Shown here: positions 43,565 through 52,884 of the stretch, in pieces
Layout: each line of letters opens with the position of its first letter
How positions within the stretch are numbered: position 1 is the first letter of the stretch
Source of the DNA: Candidatus Babelota bacterium
Lineage (GTDB): Bacteria > Babelota > Babeliae > Babelales > Vermiphilaceae
Reading direction: 5' to 3'
DNA: 64,000 bases
NCBI GenBank assembly: GCA_029262575.1
Contig: JAJCZC010000037.1
Location: forward strand, 31,866-95,865
Program-made: the position numbers and the translations under genes
Notes under the pieces: model-generated
What the model was told of the DNA's origin: nothing
Database searches by the model: none
What the model saw: only the letters and a program-made list of their open reading frames with translations

Positions 43565-45472
43565 ATGAAATTCAACAAAACCATATTATTATTAGCGCTG
43601 CTCGCGTGGCAACTTGAGGCTATATGCCCTGTTGCACCATTAATTGTACCTCGTTCACAAGGTGCCAACGCTGCGGTGTTTGAACTTGCAGGATTAACCA
43701 ACCATATTAATATCTTCGATATGGAAAAATTTTATGGCACCGTTGCCGTGACACCAATGTATATGAATTCATTTAAAGAAGATGAACTCGCACGCTGTTT
43801 GTTTGGCGATAGTTTAGTAAGTTGTGATTGTCCAAGCGTTAAAGTGACTGGTAGCGGTGTAAACAATCGTGGCCAAAGAGATTGGCTCGCTGATTATTTT
43901 GGCCTACCAACCGATTTTGAAAGCTCGCTGTCATTTAAACCACATATTTCTAACTACCTCGTTGACTTTTATCTCTATCTTGGACTTGATGAATGGCTAT
44001 GTGGCCTATTCTTCTTCATTCATGCGCCCGTGGTAAACACTCGATGGGATTTAAATTTCTCTGAATGTGTTGAAAATGCTGGTACGGCAGCATATCCAAT
44101 CGGCTACTTTACACCTGAAGAGGTGCCTCGCACCGCATTACGTGATTCAGTTATGGAATATATGAGTGACTGCAATGGCCGCGACCTAGGCAATGATATA
44201 TTTATAGAACCACTCAAATTTGCACGTATGAGTTGTGACAGTAAAAGCGATACCGCTTTAGCAGATATTCGTTTTGCTCTCGGTTGGAACTTTTTCCAAG
44301 ATGAAGATTATCATGCGGGTTTAGGCATAATTGGTGCTGCACCTACCGGAACACGCCCAAGTGGTGAATATCTTTTTGAACCATTAGTGGGTAACGGGCA
44401 TCATTTTGAACTCGGCGGACTTGCTTGGGGGCATATTGTCTTTTGGCGTAGCGAATGCGAAGAAAAATTCTTTTCAGGTTGGGTGCAAGCAAACATCACT
44501 CATTTGTTTAAAACAAAGCAATGCCGCTTCTTTGATTTAAAATGCAAACCACTCAGTCGTTATATGCTTGCCGAACGTATGACAACCGATGTTGAAAATC
44601 TTCTTTCAAACGAAGAGGCCGGCATGGTAGATATGAGCACCGTTCCTTCCAATCAATTTAACAAACTATTTGCACCAGTTGCCAATATCACACAACAAAC
44701 TGTTGATGTGAACGTTAGCGTACAAGCTGATATAGTCGGTATGCTTTCCTACACCAGTTGCGGATTCACCTGGGATCTTGGCTATAACTTCTGGGCTCGC
44801 AGCTGTGAAAATATCGATATAAATTGCGATTGTCCACCTGCAGTTCAGGATGAAAATTGGGCACTCAAAGGAAACGCATATGTCTATGGATTTGCCGATC
44901 GTGCATTTGGCATGGATCCAGTTGTGCCAATAAATTCACCGATTGCACTATCTGCAACACAAAGCAATGCGACTGTTCATGCAGGCACCAATGTTACCAC
45001 CGAAATTGATGCTATGATGGTTGCACCAAATCGCAATCCTGTTATTGATAATCGCCAATGGGCAACTGCCGGGCAAAATCAAACGGCTGAAGCATTATTG
45101 CTCAACCAACCTGGCGGCGATCAAACAAATACTTCAAACGAACCCGTACTTATAACATGCTCTGATATCGATTTTAGCAGCGCACAAACAAAAGGATTAA
45201 GCCAAAAAGTGTTCACACACTTCAGTTATGCATGGCTTGATAATGAAGACTGGACACCATACTTAGGATTCGGTGCGCAAGTTGAATTCGCCCAAGAGGA
45301 TAGCAACAAATGTGCAAAAGATTTCTGCAACACTAATCCATGCGCAAACAGTGGCTGTAGTGGGCAAGCTTGCTCGGCCAACAACACCTGCTTCACCTGT
45401 GATGATGATTGCCTCCGTTGTGCAGTTTCGCAATGGGGTGTCTGGATCAAAGGCGGTGTATCCTTTAATTAA
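43565..45472 (+). CDS. Predicted cysteine-rich outer-membrane beta-barrel protein, family member B of five
   Basis: The 635-residue protein has a signal peptide (MKFNKTILLLALLAWQLEA). It has the family motifs LIVPRSQGANAAVFELAGL, WLADYFGLPTDF (about residue 110), YLGLDEWLCGLFFFIHAPVVNTRWDLNFSEC, AAPTGTRPSGEYLFEPLVGNGHHFELG, ANITHLFKTKQCRFFDLKC, LSRYMLAE and the C-terminal SQWGVWIKGGVSFN. A Cys-rich tract with ten or more Cys lies just before the last strand (residues about 580-620: CAKDFC..CANSGCSGQAC..CFTC..C..C). The final Asn follows Phe. A barrel, probably disulfide-stabilised, is inferred. AAAGGAGTCTGTACGA precedes the ATG; a terminator follows. Confidence 0.75.
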   Translation: MKFNKTILLLALLAWQLEAICPVAPLIVPRSQGANAAVFELAGLTNHINIFDMEKFYGTVAVTPMYMNSFKEDELARCLFGDSLVSCDCPSVKVTGSGVNNRGQRDWLADYFGLPTDFESSLSFKPHISNYLVDFYLYLGLDEWLCGLFFFIHAPVVNTRWDLNFSECVENAGTAAYPIGYFTPEEVPRTALRDSVMEYMSDCNGRDLGNDIFIEPLKFARMSCDSKSDTALADIRFALGWNFFQDEDYHAGLGIIGAAPTGTRPSGEYLFEPLVGNGHHFELGGLAWGHIVFWRSECEEKFFSGWVQANITHLFKTKQCRFFDLKCKPLSRYMLAERMTTDVENLLSNEEAGMVDMSTVPSNQFNKLFAPVANITQQTVDVNVSVQADIVGMLSYTSCGFTWDLGYNFWARSCENIDINCDCPPAVQDENWALKGNAYVYGFADRAFGMDPVVPINSPIALSATQSNATVHAGTNVTTEIDAMMVAPNRNPVIDNRQWATAGQNQTAEALLLNQPGGDQTNTSNEPVLITCSDIDFSSAQTKGLSQKVFTHFSYAWLDNEDWTPYLGFGAQVEFAQEDSNKCAKDFCNTNPCANSGCSGQACSANNTCFTCDDDCLRCAVSQWGVWIKGGVSFN

Positions 45473-45494
45473 TTGATAATCTTAATACAATGTT

Positions 45495-45521
45495 GGGCGG
45501 ATTCGGTTCCGCCCTTCTTTT
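45495..45521 (+). terminator. Terminator after outer-membrane family member B
   Basis: GGGCGGA (45495-45501) and TCCGCCC (45508-45514) with a 6-base loop are followed by TTCTTTT. The ribosome binding site of the next gene begins in the T-run, so read-through may feed it. Confidence 0.8.
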
Positions 45522-45533
45522 AAGGAGGTAAAG

Positions 45534-47063
45534 TTGATTATCAAAATATCATATACATATTTAATATTATTCTCTTGCTACCTTTCAGTACTGGCTAATC
45601 CTAAGCACAATATTCATGAAATTCCTTATAACACTTTCAAAACAAGCACTATTAACAACAAAGAAATCACTACAGAAACCTTTAAGCAACATTTTGAAAA
45701 AGCACCTCAAGAACTTGCTCAAAAGGTAAAAAAATGGCTTAAGAAACACCCGGGAGCCCAAGCAGTCTTGTTAAGCAAGCAAAGTAACATGGTTGATGTT
45801 GGGTACCTATGTTTAATAGCAAAACGGTTCTTTAATGACTACTCTGACACCGATGATGCAGGCAGTATGAACCATGTAATTTTATTGCCTGACTCTAATT
45901 ATTTCATGAAGATAACAAGTGTTATAAGCCGATTTTTGTATACGGCTTCAGAACTTGGTATCGACTTTAGCTTCGGCCTTATGCTTCGCACAATCAAAAA
46001 TGAAAAAAAAGGGAAAACACTCAATTACGTTGACTTAGATGAAGACAAGGCAACCCTTAAAGAGTATCTTTTACCATGTTTTGATAAAGAATTCCTTGCA
46101 AAAAAACCATCAAAATGGCAACAAGAAAAAATGATTGAAATCATATCAGATGGAATGCCGCAAGGCATGGTCCGTCGATATGTGTATAAACTCATGCAAG
46201 TTTACTGCATATCTGATCAAGATAGTTTCGACAATATGTTGCATGAATATGTTGATACAGCTTTTGCTTACGCCAAACAAATTGGCTACCAAAGAAAAGA
46301 CATTGAAAACAAGCAAGTTGATGCCACTTATGGCGTCGCAAGCAGGATGTTCCATTGCCATAGATTTGCTGAAGCGATAAGACTCTTTAAACTTGATAAA
46401 CTTGAGATACCACCTACCTCCTATGTAGTAAATGTAAATGAAAAAAATCCAACCTCATTCAAAGATGAAGACCTCATTTTTCTTCAAAAAAAGTTGAATA
46501 ATCATAAATCACTTCAAACCTACTTTGAATCACATGAGAAAATCAATGATATATTAAGTAGAGAAGCCATTATGCAGCTTTGCATTGCAGCAAAATATGC
46601 AGGTCTATGGGATTTTAGCGGTTCAAATATTTTTGTACATGAAGAAACAAAAAAAATTACCATGATAGACTTTGAACCATACCGAGACATAACGAAAGCT
46701 GCTCTTTTTGGCGCTGATAAACAAGCCATGAAAAAAAACCTATGTGTATTTTTATCATATATGCTCAACCGCCTTCCTAAAGATAGCCAACAGAAACAAT
46801 GGGTCTATGAATATATTGAACATGACCGTGATATTACACTTGAAGAAGTTGATCAGGCTGATGATAGAGACCTATGGAAAGGAAGATCAATCGGCCTATT
46901 GGGAAAATTTATGAGATACGAAAACCCAGCCAGCAATAACAGAAAATGCGCCTATTATCGTGATACTATTTTGAGAGAGTTTTTAACTACACAAGAAAAA
47001 ATTAACATAGATAGAATATGGACATATCTAAAAAATCAGATCCGACATTTGATAAAAAAATAA
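45534..47063 (+). CDS. Secreted protein with a kinase-fold-like catalytic loop, function unknown
   Basis: The 509-residue protein has a signal peptide (IIKISYTYLILFSCYLSVLANP). Near residues 357-385 it reads GLWDFSGSNIFVHEETKKITMIDFEPY. This resembles the catalytic loop and metal-binding segment of aminoglycoside phosphotransferase/protein-kinase folds (HGDLHxGN...LIDFE): the Asp and the Asn five residues later are kept, the His-Gly is GLW. A conserved Lys in 'NHVILLPDSNYFMKITSVISRF' might be the ATP lysine. If it is a kinase it would be exported, which is unusual. The start is TTG with AAGGAGG 5 bases upstream. It sits inside the outer-membrane protein cluster. Confidence 0.55.
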   Translation: MIIKISYTYLILFSCYLSVLANPKHNIHEIPYNTFKTSTINNKEITTETFKQHFEKAPQELAQKVKKWLKKHPGAQAVLLSKQSNMVDVGYLCLIAKRFFNDYSDTDDAGSMNHVILLPDSNYFMKITSVISRFLYTASELGIDFSFGLMLRTIKNEKKGKTLNYVDLDEDKATLKEYLLPCFDKEFLAKKPSKWQQEKMIEIISDGMPQGMVRRYVYKLMQVYCISDQDSFDNMLHEYVDTAFAYAKQIGYQRKDIENKQVDATYGVASRMFHCHRFAEAIRLFKLDKLEIPPTSYVVNVNEKNPTSFKDEDLIFLQKKLNNHKSLQTYFESHEKINDILSREAIMQLCIAAKYAGLWDFSGSNIFVHEETKKITMIDFEPYRDITKAALFGADKQAMKKNLCVFLSYMLNRLPKDSQQKQWVYEYIEHDRDITLEEVDQADDRDLWKGRSIGLLGKFMRYENPASNNRKCAYYRDTILREFLTTQEKINIDRIWTYLKNQIRHLIKK

Positions 47064-47264
47064 CTCAATGATATTACGAAAGCAAAGTCATTGCGTTAGA
47101 ATGTTTCAAATATCAGAACTACTACTTTAATGATGCTGTCTTTTTTTGATGATCATTCCTTTTAAAAAAATTGAAGGTATAAAAAAATACTTATAGCTCC
47201 TTGCATAAATTCTATAGACCCCTAAACTACAATCAACTTTTACGAATAACAATAAGGAATGCGA

Positions 47265-47648
47265 ATGCACATAAAAAAAACAATACTTTACATTATATTG
47301 TCAACAACACAGTTATTTCCAAGCACTATAGAAAGAAAATTAATCTTAAAAGAAGAACTTTCTGAAAGGATCTATAATAGAACTTTGATTTCCAAAGTAT
47401 GCCTAGCGTCAATAGGATGTGTAACTGCAACTATCCTTGCATATTTCTTTAACACCTTGATTTACGAATACCAACAACGTCATGGAAGACATCATTTCAG
47501 ACTAGCACAATCGACATCTGCATTCATACATCATTTAGAAAGGTATGCCATCCCCGCTTCACTGATATCAAATCTATATTGGCTATATAACCACCACCGT
47601 ATTGGATATTTAAACAATACACTCGAAAATCTCCAAACAAAAAAGTAA
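47265..47648 (+). CDS. Small secreted/membrane protein of unknown function
   Basis: The 127-residue product starts MHIKKTILYIILSTTQLFPST, a signal or anchor segment, and has a further hydrophobic helix (VCLASIGCVTATILAYFFNTLIY). It then turns basic and His-rich (YQQRHGRHHFRLAQ). The ATG at 47265 is preferred over 47259 because AAGGA then has a 6-base spacing. No family is recognised. Its stop is one base from a 49-codon secreted-peptide gene. Confidence 0.55.
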   Translation: MHIKKTILYIILSTTQLFPSTIERKLILKEELSERIYNRTLISKVCLASIGCVTATILAYFFNTLIYEYQQRHGRHHFRLAQSTSAFIHHLERYAIPASLISNLYWLYNHHRIGYLNNTLENLQTKK

Positions 47649-47649
47649 C

Positions 47650-47799
47650 ATGAAAAAACACCACGCTCTTTTGATCATAGCAACTGCTTATTTAAGCCTA
47701 AACCTTCGTGCAAATTCACAACAAGAATGGCCCAATTTATCATTGTATGAAGAACAATGTACGCAAAAATTCGTTACTAAAATCAGCTCAAAGCATTAA
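47650..47799 (+). CDS. 49-residue secreted peptide
   Basis: A short frame starts one base after the previous stop: MKKHHALLIIATAYLSLNLRANSQ looks like a complete signal peptide with an A-N-S cleavage region. The predicted mature peptide is about 27 residues (QEWPNLSLYEEQC...) with a single Cys. No separate ribosome binding site is seen, so translation would depend on coupling with the upstream gene. It is supported by the signal peptide and the tight spacing only. Confidence 0.4.
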   Translation: MKKHHALLIIATAYLSLNLRANSQQEWPNLSLYEEQCTQKFVTKISSKH

Positions 47800-47813
47800 T
47801 AAAAGGAAATAAC

Positions 47814-48773
47814 ATGAACAAATCCTCCCTATTGCTTTTATCATCATGCATGTTTTGCTTGCCAGCTTCAGAACCTTCTCATGACATTGTTGCGATAAGA
47901 ATGTCACATGATAAAGTAGGCAAAGGTGGTTTCACCAAACAATCGATGGACCGATTAAAAATAGAAGCAAAGCACGGTAATCCTTTCGCAATGAATGAAC
48001 TTGGCGTTATGGCCCTTTCAATTAGAGAATTCCATGAAGCCATAGCATGGTTTATTCTTGCCCTTGAAATCAAAAGTGAACATCCCACGTTTAACTCAAA
48101 CATTGCACAAGCCTATAAAGCTATTGGCAATAATGAATTGGCAAAATTTCACTATGAAAAAGCGGCATCAAAAGGGCGACCCAGAGCTATGAATGCACTC
48201 GGTTCATTTGCCCTTGAAGAAGACAAATTTGATGAAGCAATTACATGGTTTCAAAAAGCAATTGATATAGATAACAAATTAGATTACGTAACCAACATTG
48301 CTATTGCTTATCATTTAAAAGGCGATATTGATCAAGCTATCATAAAATATAAGGATGCCGCTTTTCGTGGGGATGCAGATGCCATGCATGTATTAGGCCT
48401 GATTGAAACTGACCGACAAAATTATGATGAAGCAATTACATGGTTAAAAAAAGCTGTAAACAAAACACACAATCCGAAATATATAATCAATTTGGCCTAT
48501 GCCTATCAAATAACCGATAACACAGAAGAAGCATTTCGCCATTTTAAACTTGCAGCTGAAAAAGGTGAACCCTCCGCTGCAAGTTGGTTGGGAATGCATG
48601 CAATTGACCAACAAAATTATGACCAAGCGATTAGGTGGCTCAATAAAGCGGTAAGATTGGATGAAGAACAGGCTGACTATTTTTTCGCTTTGGGATATGC
48701 ATATGCCATGAAAGGCAATGAAACCAAAGCGCGCAGATACTATAAAAAAGCAAATGCATTAAAAGCCGACTAA
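47814..48773 (+). CDS. Secreted Sel1/TPR-repeat protein
   Basis: The 319-residue protein has a signal peptide (SSLLLLSSCMFCLPASEP). About seven Sel1/TPR-type repeats follow, alternating 'G(N/D)..AM..LG..AL....F.EAI.WF..AI' and 'N.A.AY...G....A...Y..AA.KG' (EHPTFNSNIAQAYKAIGNN, KFDEAITWFQKAIDI, NYDEAITWLKKAVN, NYDQAIRWLNKAVRL). Such solenoids bind other proteins and in host-associated bacteria are often secreted. GGAAATAAC precedes the ATG. The outer-membrane gene that follows has its own promoter. Confidence 0.85.
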   Translation: MNKSSLLLLSSCMFCLPASEPSHDIVAIRMSHDKVGKGGFTKQSMDRLKIEAKHGNPFAMNELGVMALSIREFHEAIAWFILALEIKSEHPTFNSNIAQAYKAIGNNELAKFHYEKAASKGRPRAMNALGSFALEEDKFDEAITWFQKAIDIDNKLDYVTNIAIAYHLKGDIDQAIIKYKDAAFRGDADAMHVLGLIETDRQNYDEAITWLKKAVNKTHNPKYIINLAYAYQITDNTEEAFRHFKLAAEKGEPSAASWLGMHAIDQQNYDQAIRWLNKAVRLDEEQADYFFALGYAYAMKGNETKARRYYKKANALKAD

Positions 48774-48784
48774 ACAATTTTTGC

Positions 48785-48813
48785 TTGGATTGTGATTCCT
48801 TACTTTGTATACT
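48785..48813 (+). promoter_or_regulatory. Promoter of outer-membrane family member C
   Basis: TTGGAT (48785-48790), a 17-base spacer and TATACT (48808-48813) lie about 37 bases before the start codon. Confidence 0.55.
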
Positions 48814-48844
48814 CAACGTTAGCTGTACAAAAAAGTAAGGAATC
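48794..48844 (+). promoter_or_regulatory. 13-bp inverted repeat spanning the -10 region and ribosome binding site of member C
   Basis: GATTCCTTACTTT (48794-48806) and AAAGTAAGGAATC (48832-48844) are perfect inverted copies 25 bases apart. The right arm contains AAGGA, the ribosome binding site for the ATG at 48850; the left arm fills the promoter spacer. It could be an operator, or an RNA switch if transcription also starts further upstream. Confidence 0.5.
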
Positions 48845-48849
48845 GAGAA

Positions 48850-50727
48850 ATGAAGCATCCATTTTACATCGTCTTTTTGATCATTTTATCCCATCAATTT
48901 TCGCTCGCAATTACGCCAACGCCGTATATTGCAATGCGCTCGCAAAGTGAAAATGCTCCGCGTGAACTTGTGGGCATAACGCGTTTTATCAATCAACCAA
49001 CAAATCATTTTTATGGTGTTTTTGCCATCACGCCAGAATACACACAATCGTTTCATGAAAATCGCATAGCCGATTGTTTGTTTGGCAATGATTTGGCCAC
49101 TGACACATTATCCGCAATTGAAGTAACCGGCATTCATGCGCAAGATAGAGATAACTGTAAAGATTGGTTAGCTGATTATTTTGGCCTACCAACGGACTTT
49201 GATAACACAATTAAATTTGAGCCGATCATCTCCAACTTCTTAATTGATTTTTATGGCTATTTTGGCCTAAACAACATTGCATGCGGCCTTTATGCCACCA
49301 TCCATGCGCCAATTGTGCACACAAAGTGGGATCTAAACTATTTTGAAGTGGTTGACCAACTTGGCATACGCAACTATCCTCCAGGCTATTTTAGCGAAAA
49401 TGCACATATAGAGAATGTTGGCAACATGGGACTCACCAAAGAAGACATAGGTGTCAAACGCATTGACCTACTTGATAACTTTGAAGATTTTGTGTTTTGG
49501 CAAAAAACACCCGATTTGGGTGACACAGTAACGTTTTGCCCATTGCAAAATGCACGCATGACGCCAAAAAATATAGATTGCAATAAAACAAAAGCCGGCC
49601 TTGGCGATATTCAAGCAGTTTTAGGTTATAACTTTTTGCTAAGCAGATGGCATCATTTAGGTGGAGGCTTGCGCGTTGTTGCGCCAACAGGCAACTCACC
49701 AAAAGGTGATTTTTTATTTGAACCGATTATTGGTAATGGCAAACATTGGGAAATTGGAGCACAAATTTGGGGACATCGTGATTTTTGCATCTCTGAAAAT
49801 GAAGAAAAATGGTGGAGCGCATACTTTTTAGCCAACATTACCCATATGTTTAATGCCAAACAATGTAGAGTATTTGACCTGATTTGCAAACCAAATAGTC
49901 GCTATATGCTTGCACAAAAAATGACCTCTGATGTTCAAAATTTGCAAGCCGCGCAAATGCCTGATAGTTTTGTTGATCTGCAAACACCAAGTGCACAATT
50001 TGATAATAAATTTTCTTCAGTAGCAAACCTAACTAAACGCAAAGTCAATGTTAAGGCAGCTGTGCAATTAGATCTTGTTGGTATGCTCACCTATATAAAG
50101 CGCAACTTAAGCATCGACTTTGGATACAATGTATGGTTCCGTAGTTGTGAAGAAATTTCGCTCGCTTCATGCAAAAAACCTCTGCAAGGAGAACTATGGG
50201 CATTAAAAGGCAATGCACACGTATACGGTTTCACCAATCCTGGCACACCGCCAATTGCAGATAATACACCCGTTGCCCTTTCGGCAACACAAAGTTGCGC
50301 AACTATTCACAATGGCACTAATATTGCAACCACCATTGATGGCATGATGGTTGCAGCCGATAGAAATCCAGTTATTGATAATCGCTATTGGGCTGTTGCC
50401 ACTATCGAGGGAACTCCCGTGCGCTTGAATAATACTATCACCAGCGGCGCACAAACAAACAGTTCAAACAATCCGATATTCATATCAGAAGATAATCTGG
50501 ATCTATGTAGCGCGCGAACAAAAGGCTTATCGCATAAAATATTTTTCCATATAAGTAATTCATGGCTTAATTTTCATAATGAGTGTCGTATACCTTATAT
50601 TGGTGGTGGACTGGAAATGGAATTTGGTAACCGGAATGTACCACAAAATGAACAACACAACGGATGTCAAAATTGTGCCCTTTCACAATGGGGCCTATGG
50701 TTGAAAGGCGGCTTTGCATTTAATTAA
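48850..50727 (+). CDS. Predicted outer-membrane beta-barrel protein, family member C of five
   Basis: The 625-residue protein has a signal peptide (FYIVFLIILSHQFSLAIT). It carries the family motifs AMRSQSENAPRELVGI, WLADYFGLPTDFDN, YFGLNNIACGLYATIHAPIVHTKWDLNYFE, APTGNSPKGDFLFEPIIGNGKHWEIG, ANITHMFNAKQCRVFDLICKPNSRYMLAQK, ELWALKGNAHVYGF, ADRNPVIDNRYWA and the last strand SQWGLWLKGGFAFN. It is closest in layout to member B, including the MMVA..RNPVIDNR segment. It has fewer Cys than B and lacks the Cys-rich pre-terminal tract, keeping only CQNC. It has its own promoter with an inverted repeat. Confidence 0.75.
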   Translation: MKHPFYIVFLIILSHQFSLAITPTPYIAMRSQSENAPRELVGITRFINQPTNHFYGVFAITPEYTQSFHENRIADCLFGNDLATDTLSAIEVTGIHAQDRDNCKDWLADYFGLPTDFDNTIKFEPIISNFLIDFYGYFGLNNIACGLYATIHAPIVHTKWDLNYFEVVDQLGIRNYPPGYFSENAHIENVGNMGLTKEDIGVKRIDLLDNFEDFVFWQKTPDLGDTVTFCPLQNARMTPKNIDCNKTKAGLGDIQAVLGYNFLLSRWHHLGGGLRVVAPTGNSPKGDFLFEPIIGNGKHWEIGAQIWGHRDFCISENEEKWWSAYFLANITHMFNAKQCRVFDLICKPNSRYMLAQKMTSDVQNLQAAQMPDSFVDLQTPSAQFDNKFSSVANLTKRKVNVKAAVQLDLVGMLTYIKRNLSIDFGYNVWFRSCEEISLASCKKPLQGELWALKGNAHVYGFTNPGTPPIADNTPVALSATQSCATIHNGTNIATTIDGMMVAADRNPVIDNRYWAVATIEGTPVRLNNTITSGAQTNSSNNPIFISEDNLDLCSARTKGLSHKIFFHISNSWLNFHNECRIPYIGGGLEMEFGNRNVPQNEQHNGCQNCALSQWGLWLKGGFAFN

Positions 50728-50778
50728 TTCTAAGCAAAAAACTTAAAAAAAGTGTCCATTGAAAAAACGTGCAATCCC

Positions 50779-50807
50779 TTGACAAATAATGCCCAGTATA
50801 CTAATAC
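50779..50807 (+). promoter_or_regulatory. Promoter of outer-membrane family member D
   Basis: A consensus -35 TTGACA (50779-50784) and TAATAC (50802-50807) are spaced by 17 bases. The predicted leader of about 135 bases before the ATG at 50951 is long compared with the neighbouring genes. Two purine tracts lie in it, AAAGGAG (50858-50864) and AAAAAAGGAAAAATGAG just before the start. Confidence 0.55.
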
Positions 50808-50950
50808 GTTAATAATAAATAGGTCATTAAAAAAGAACCAAAAAATAAAAAAACGAAAGGAGTAACATATCATATAACATCATCAATGGGGGCATATGTT
50901 CGTATATATTTTTTGAATATATAAAGAAATTAAAAAAGGAAAAATGAGTT

Positions 50951-52858
50951 ATGAAACAAAAGTTATGTTTAGCACTTTTGAGTTGCTTAACACTCAGTTC
51001 TATCGTTCAAGCAGTTGCTCCATATTATAGTATTCGCTCACAAAGCGTCGATTTGGCTCGTCAATTAGTTGGCGTGAGAGATATCGAAGAAGATTTACGT
51101 TGTAGCGATGATTGCTGGCCAGGATATTTGGGCGTTACTCTTGAATATACAAAATCATTCAATGCCCGTGATATCTCTCAATGCCTTTTCGGTGATTGTT
51201 TGCTAAATAATGGTTGCTGCCAAGCAATTAAAATTTCGGGTAGTGGCGTAGCAAATCGTGCAGATAGTGATTGGCTTGCAGATAACTTTGGACTTCCAAC
51301 TAACTATGAGGGTGTGTTAAACTTCAATCCACGCATTTCAAATGTACTTGGCGATTTCCAAGGATACTTACGCCTTGATCGTTATCTATGTGGACTATAC
51401 TTCTACATCCATGCACCAGTTGTACACACCAAATGGAATTTAAACGTTTGCGAAGATGTGTTGGCGAATGACGGATCATACGTTGAAGGCTACTTTGCAC
51501 CAACGGCAATTGCAAACGAAAATTTAGTTAAAACTGCAGGTGATTTCCTTTCAGGACGCGCAACACCAAACCTCGGCGATGACATCACATTCAATAAACT
51601 TGGTTATGCTCGCTTTGACACCGGCAACTGTTGCACGCGTACCGAAACAGCACTCGCTGATTTACGTTTTTGGTTAGGCTATGATTGGCTCAATTGTGAT
51701 TGTTATGGATTTGGTTTAGGTATTGTTGTTGCTGCGCCAACAGGCAATGCTCCTGAAGGTCGCTACTTGTTCGAACCAATTGCGGGTAATGGCAAACATT
51801 GGGAAGCAGGTATTATGGCCAAAGGTGATTACACCTTCTGGGAAAACTGTGATGGCACACATCGCGTAACCGGTTTTACTCAAGCAAACATTACGCATTT
51901 ATTTGACTCACAACAATGCCGCACCTTTGATCTATGTGGCAAACCGAATAGCCGCTATATGTTGGCTCAAAAGCTTGGCCCAAATACAACTGAACCATTC
52001 TTACAAGGTTCTACAACTGAATCTGCTGGTCAAGGCGTTGACCAACTATGCCCTGATAATACTGATCTTGAAAATCTCACCGTATCCAATGCAAAATTTG
52101 CAGGTGAATTTACCTCAGTTGCTAACCTTACAACATTCTGTGTCGATGTAAGTTCAAACGTCCAAATTGATTGGGTTGCTATGGCTACCTATTCACGATG
52201 TAACCTAACATGGGATGTTGGCTATGAGCTCTGGTATCGCGGTTGTGAAAAGATTACGCCAAAAGATTGTGCCGTTAAGAATTTAATTCCTGCAAACACC
52301 TGGGCGTTAAAAGGTGATGCTCATGTTTACGGTTTCTCAGCATGTACCGATTTTAACTCTCCTCTCCCATGTCCAGATCCTATGGCATTAGGAGCAACCG
52401 AAAGTGGTGCAACGATCAAAAAAGGTACCAACCAAGGCATGACAAACCCTGAAAGAAACCCTGGTATTGATTCGCCATACTTTGCCTATGCAGGTGATGC
52501 GGTTGGCGATTTTTCTGCAAGATTGGATGCAAGCACTGGCGGATGCTTAGATGCTCCAATATCTGATTCGGCCAATAATCCAACTCGCACGTCAATTCAA
52601 CCGGTATTTATCAAATCAACCGACATCGATTTTTGTGCCGCACGCACCAAAGGATTATCTAACAAAGTATTCACACATGTTAGCTACTACTGGGATTGCG
52701 AATGCTGGCAACCATTCTTCGGTTTTGGTGCCATGGGTGAATTTGGTAGTAACCCAAGCAAAGACAACAAATCAAGTTGTAACACCAAAGACGATTGCCA
52801 AAAATGCTCACTCTCACAATGGGGTGTGTGGCTCAAAGGTGGATTTGTATTTGGTTAA
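50951..52858 (+). CDS. Predicted cysteine-rich outer-membrane beta-barrel protein, family member D of five
   Basis: The 635-residue protein has a signal peptide (LCLALLSCLTLSSIVQAVAP). Family motifs are SIRSQSVDLARQLVGV, WLADNFGLPTNYEG, YLRLDRYLCGLYFYIHAPVVHTKWNLNVCEDV, AAPTGNAPEGRYLFEPIAGNGKHWEAG, ANITHLFDSQQCRTFDLCGKPNSRYMLAQ, TWALKGDAHVYGFSAC and the C-terminal SQWGVWLKGGFVFG. It is rich in Cys (CCQAIK, NCCTRTE, CDCYGFG, CNTKDDCQKCS). It ends in Gly, not the usual terminal Phe or Tyr. The strong promoter suggests high expression. A terminator follows. Confidence 0.75.
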   Translation: MKQKLCLALLSCLTLSSIVQAVAPYYSIRSQSVDLARQLVGVRDIEEDLRCSDDCWPGYLGVTLEYTKSFNARDISQCLFGDCLLNNGCCQAIKISGSGVANRADSDWLADNFGLPTNYEGVLNFNPRISNVLGDFQGYLRLDRYLCGLYFYIHAPVVHTKWNLNVCEDVLANDGSYVEGYFAPTAIANENLVKTAGDFLSGRATPNLGDDITFNKLGYARFDTGNCCTRTETALADLRFWLGYDWLNCDCYGFGLGIVVAAPTGNAPEGRYLFEPIAGNGKHWEAGIMAKGDYTFWENCDGTHRVTGFTQANITHLFDSQQCRTFDLCGKPNSRYMLAQKLGPNTTEPFLQGSTTESAGQGVDQLCPDNTDLENLTVSNAKFAGEFTSVANLTTFCVDVSSNVQIDWVAMATYSRCNLTWDVGYELWYRGCEKITPKDCAVKNLIPANTWALKGDAHVYGFSACTDFNSPLPCPDPMALGATESGATIKKGTNQGMTNPERNPGIDSPYFAYAGDAVGDFSARLDASTGGCLDAPISDSANNPTRTSIQPVFIKSTDIDFCAARTKGLSNKVFTHVSYYWDCECWQPFFGFGAMGEFGSNPSKDNKSSCNTKDDCQKCSLSQWGVWLKGGFVFG

Positions 52859-52884
52859 TATATCAAAACAGATTTAATAACTTT

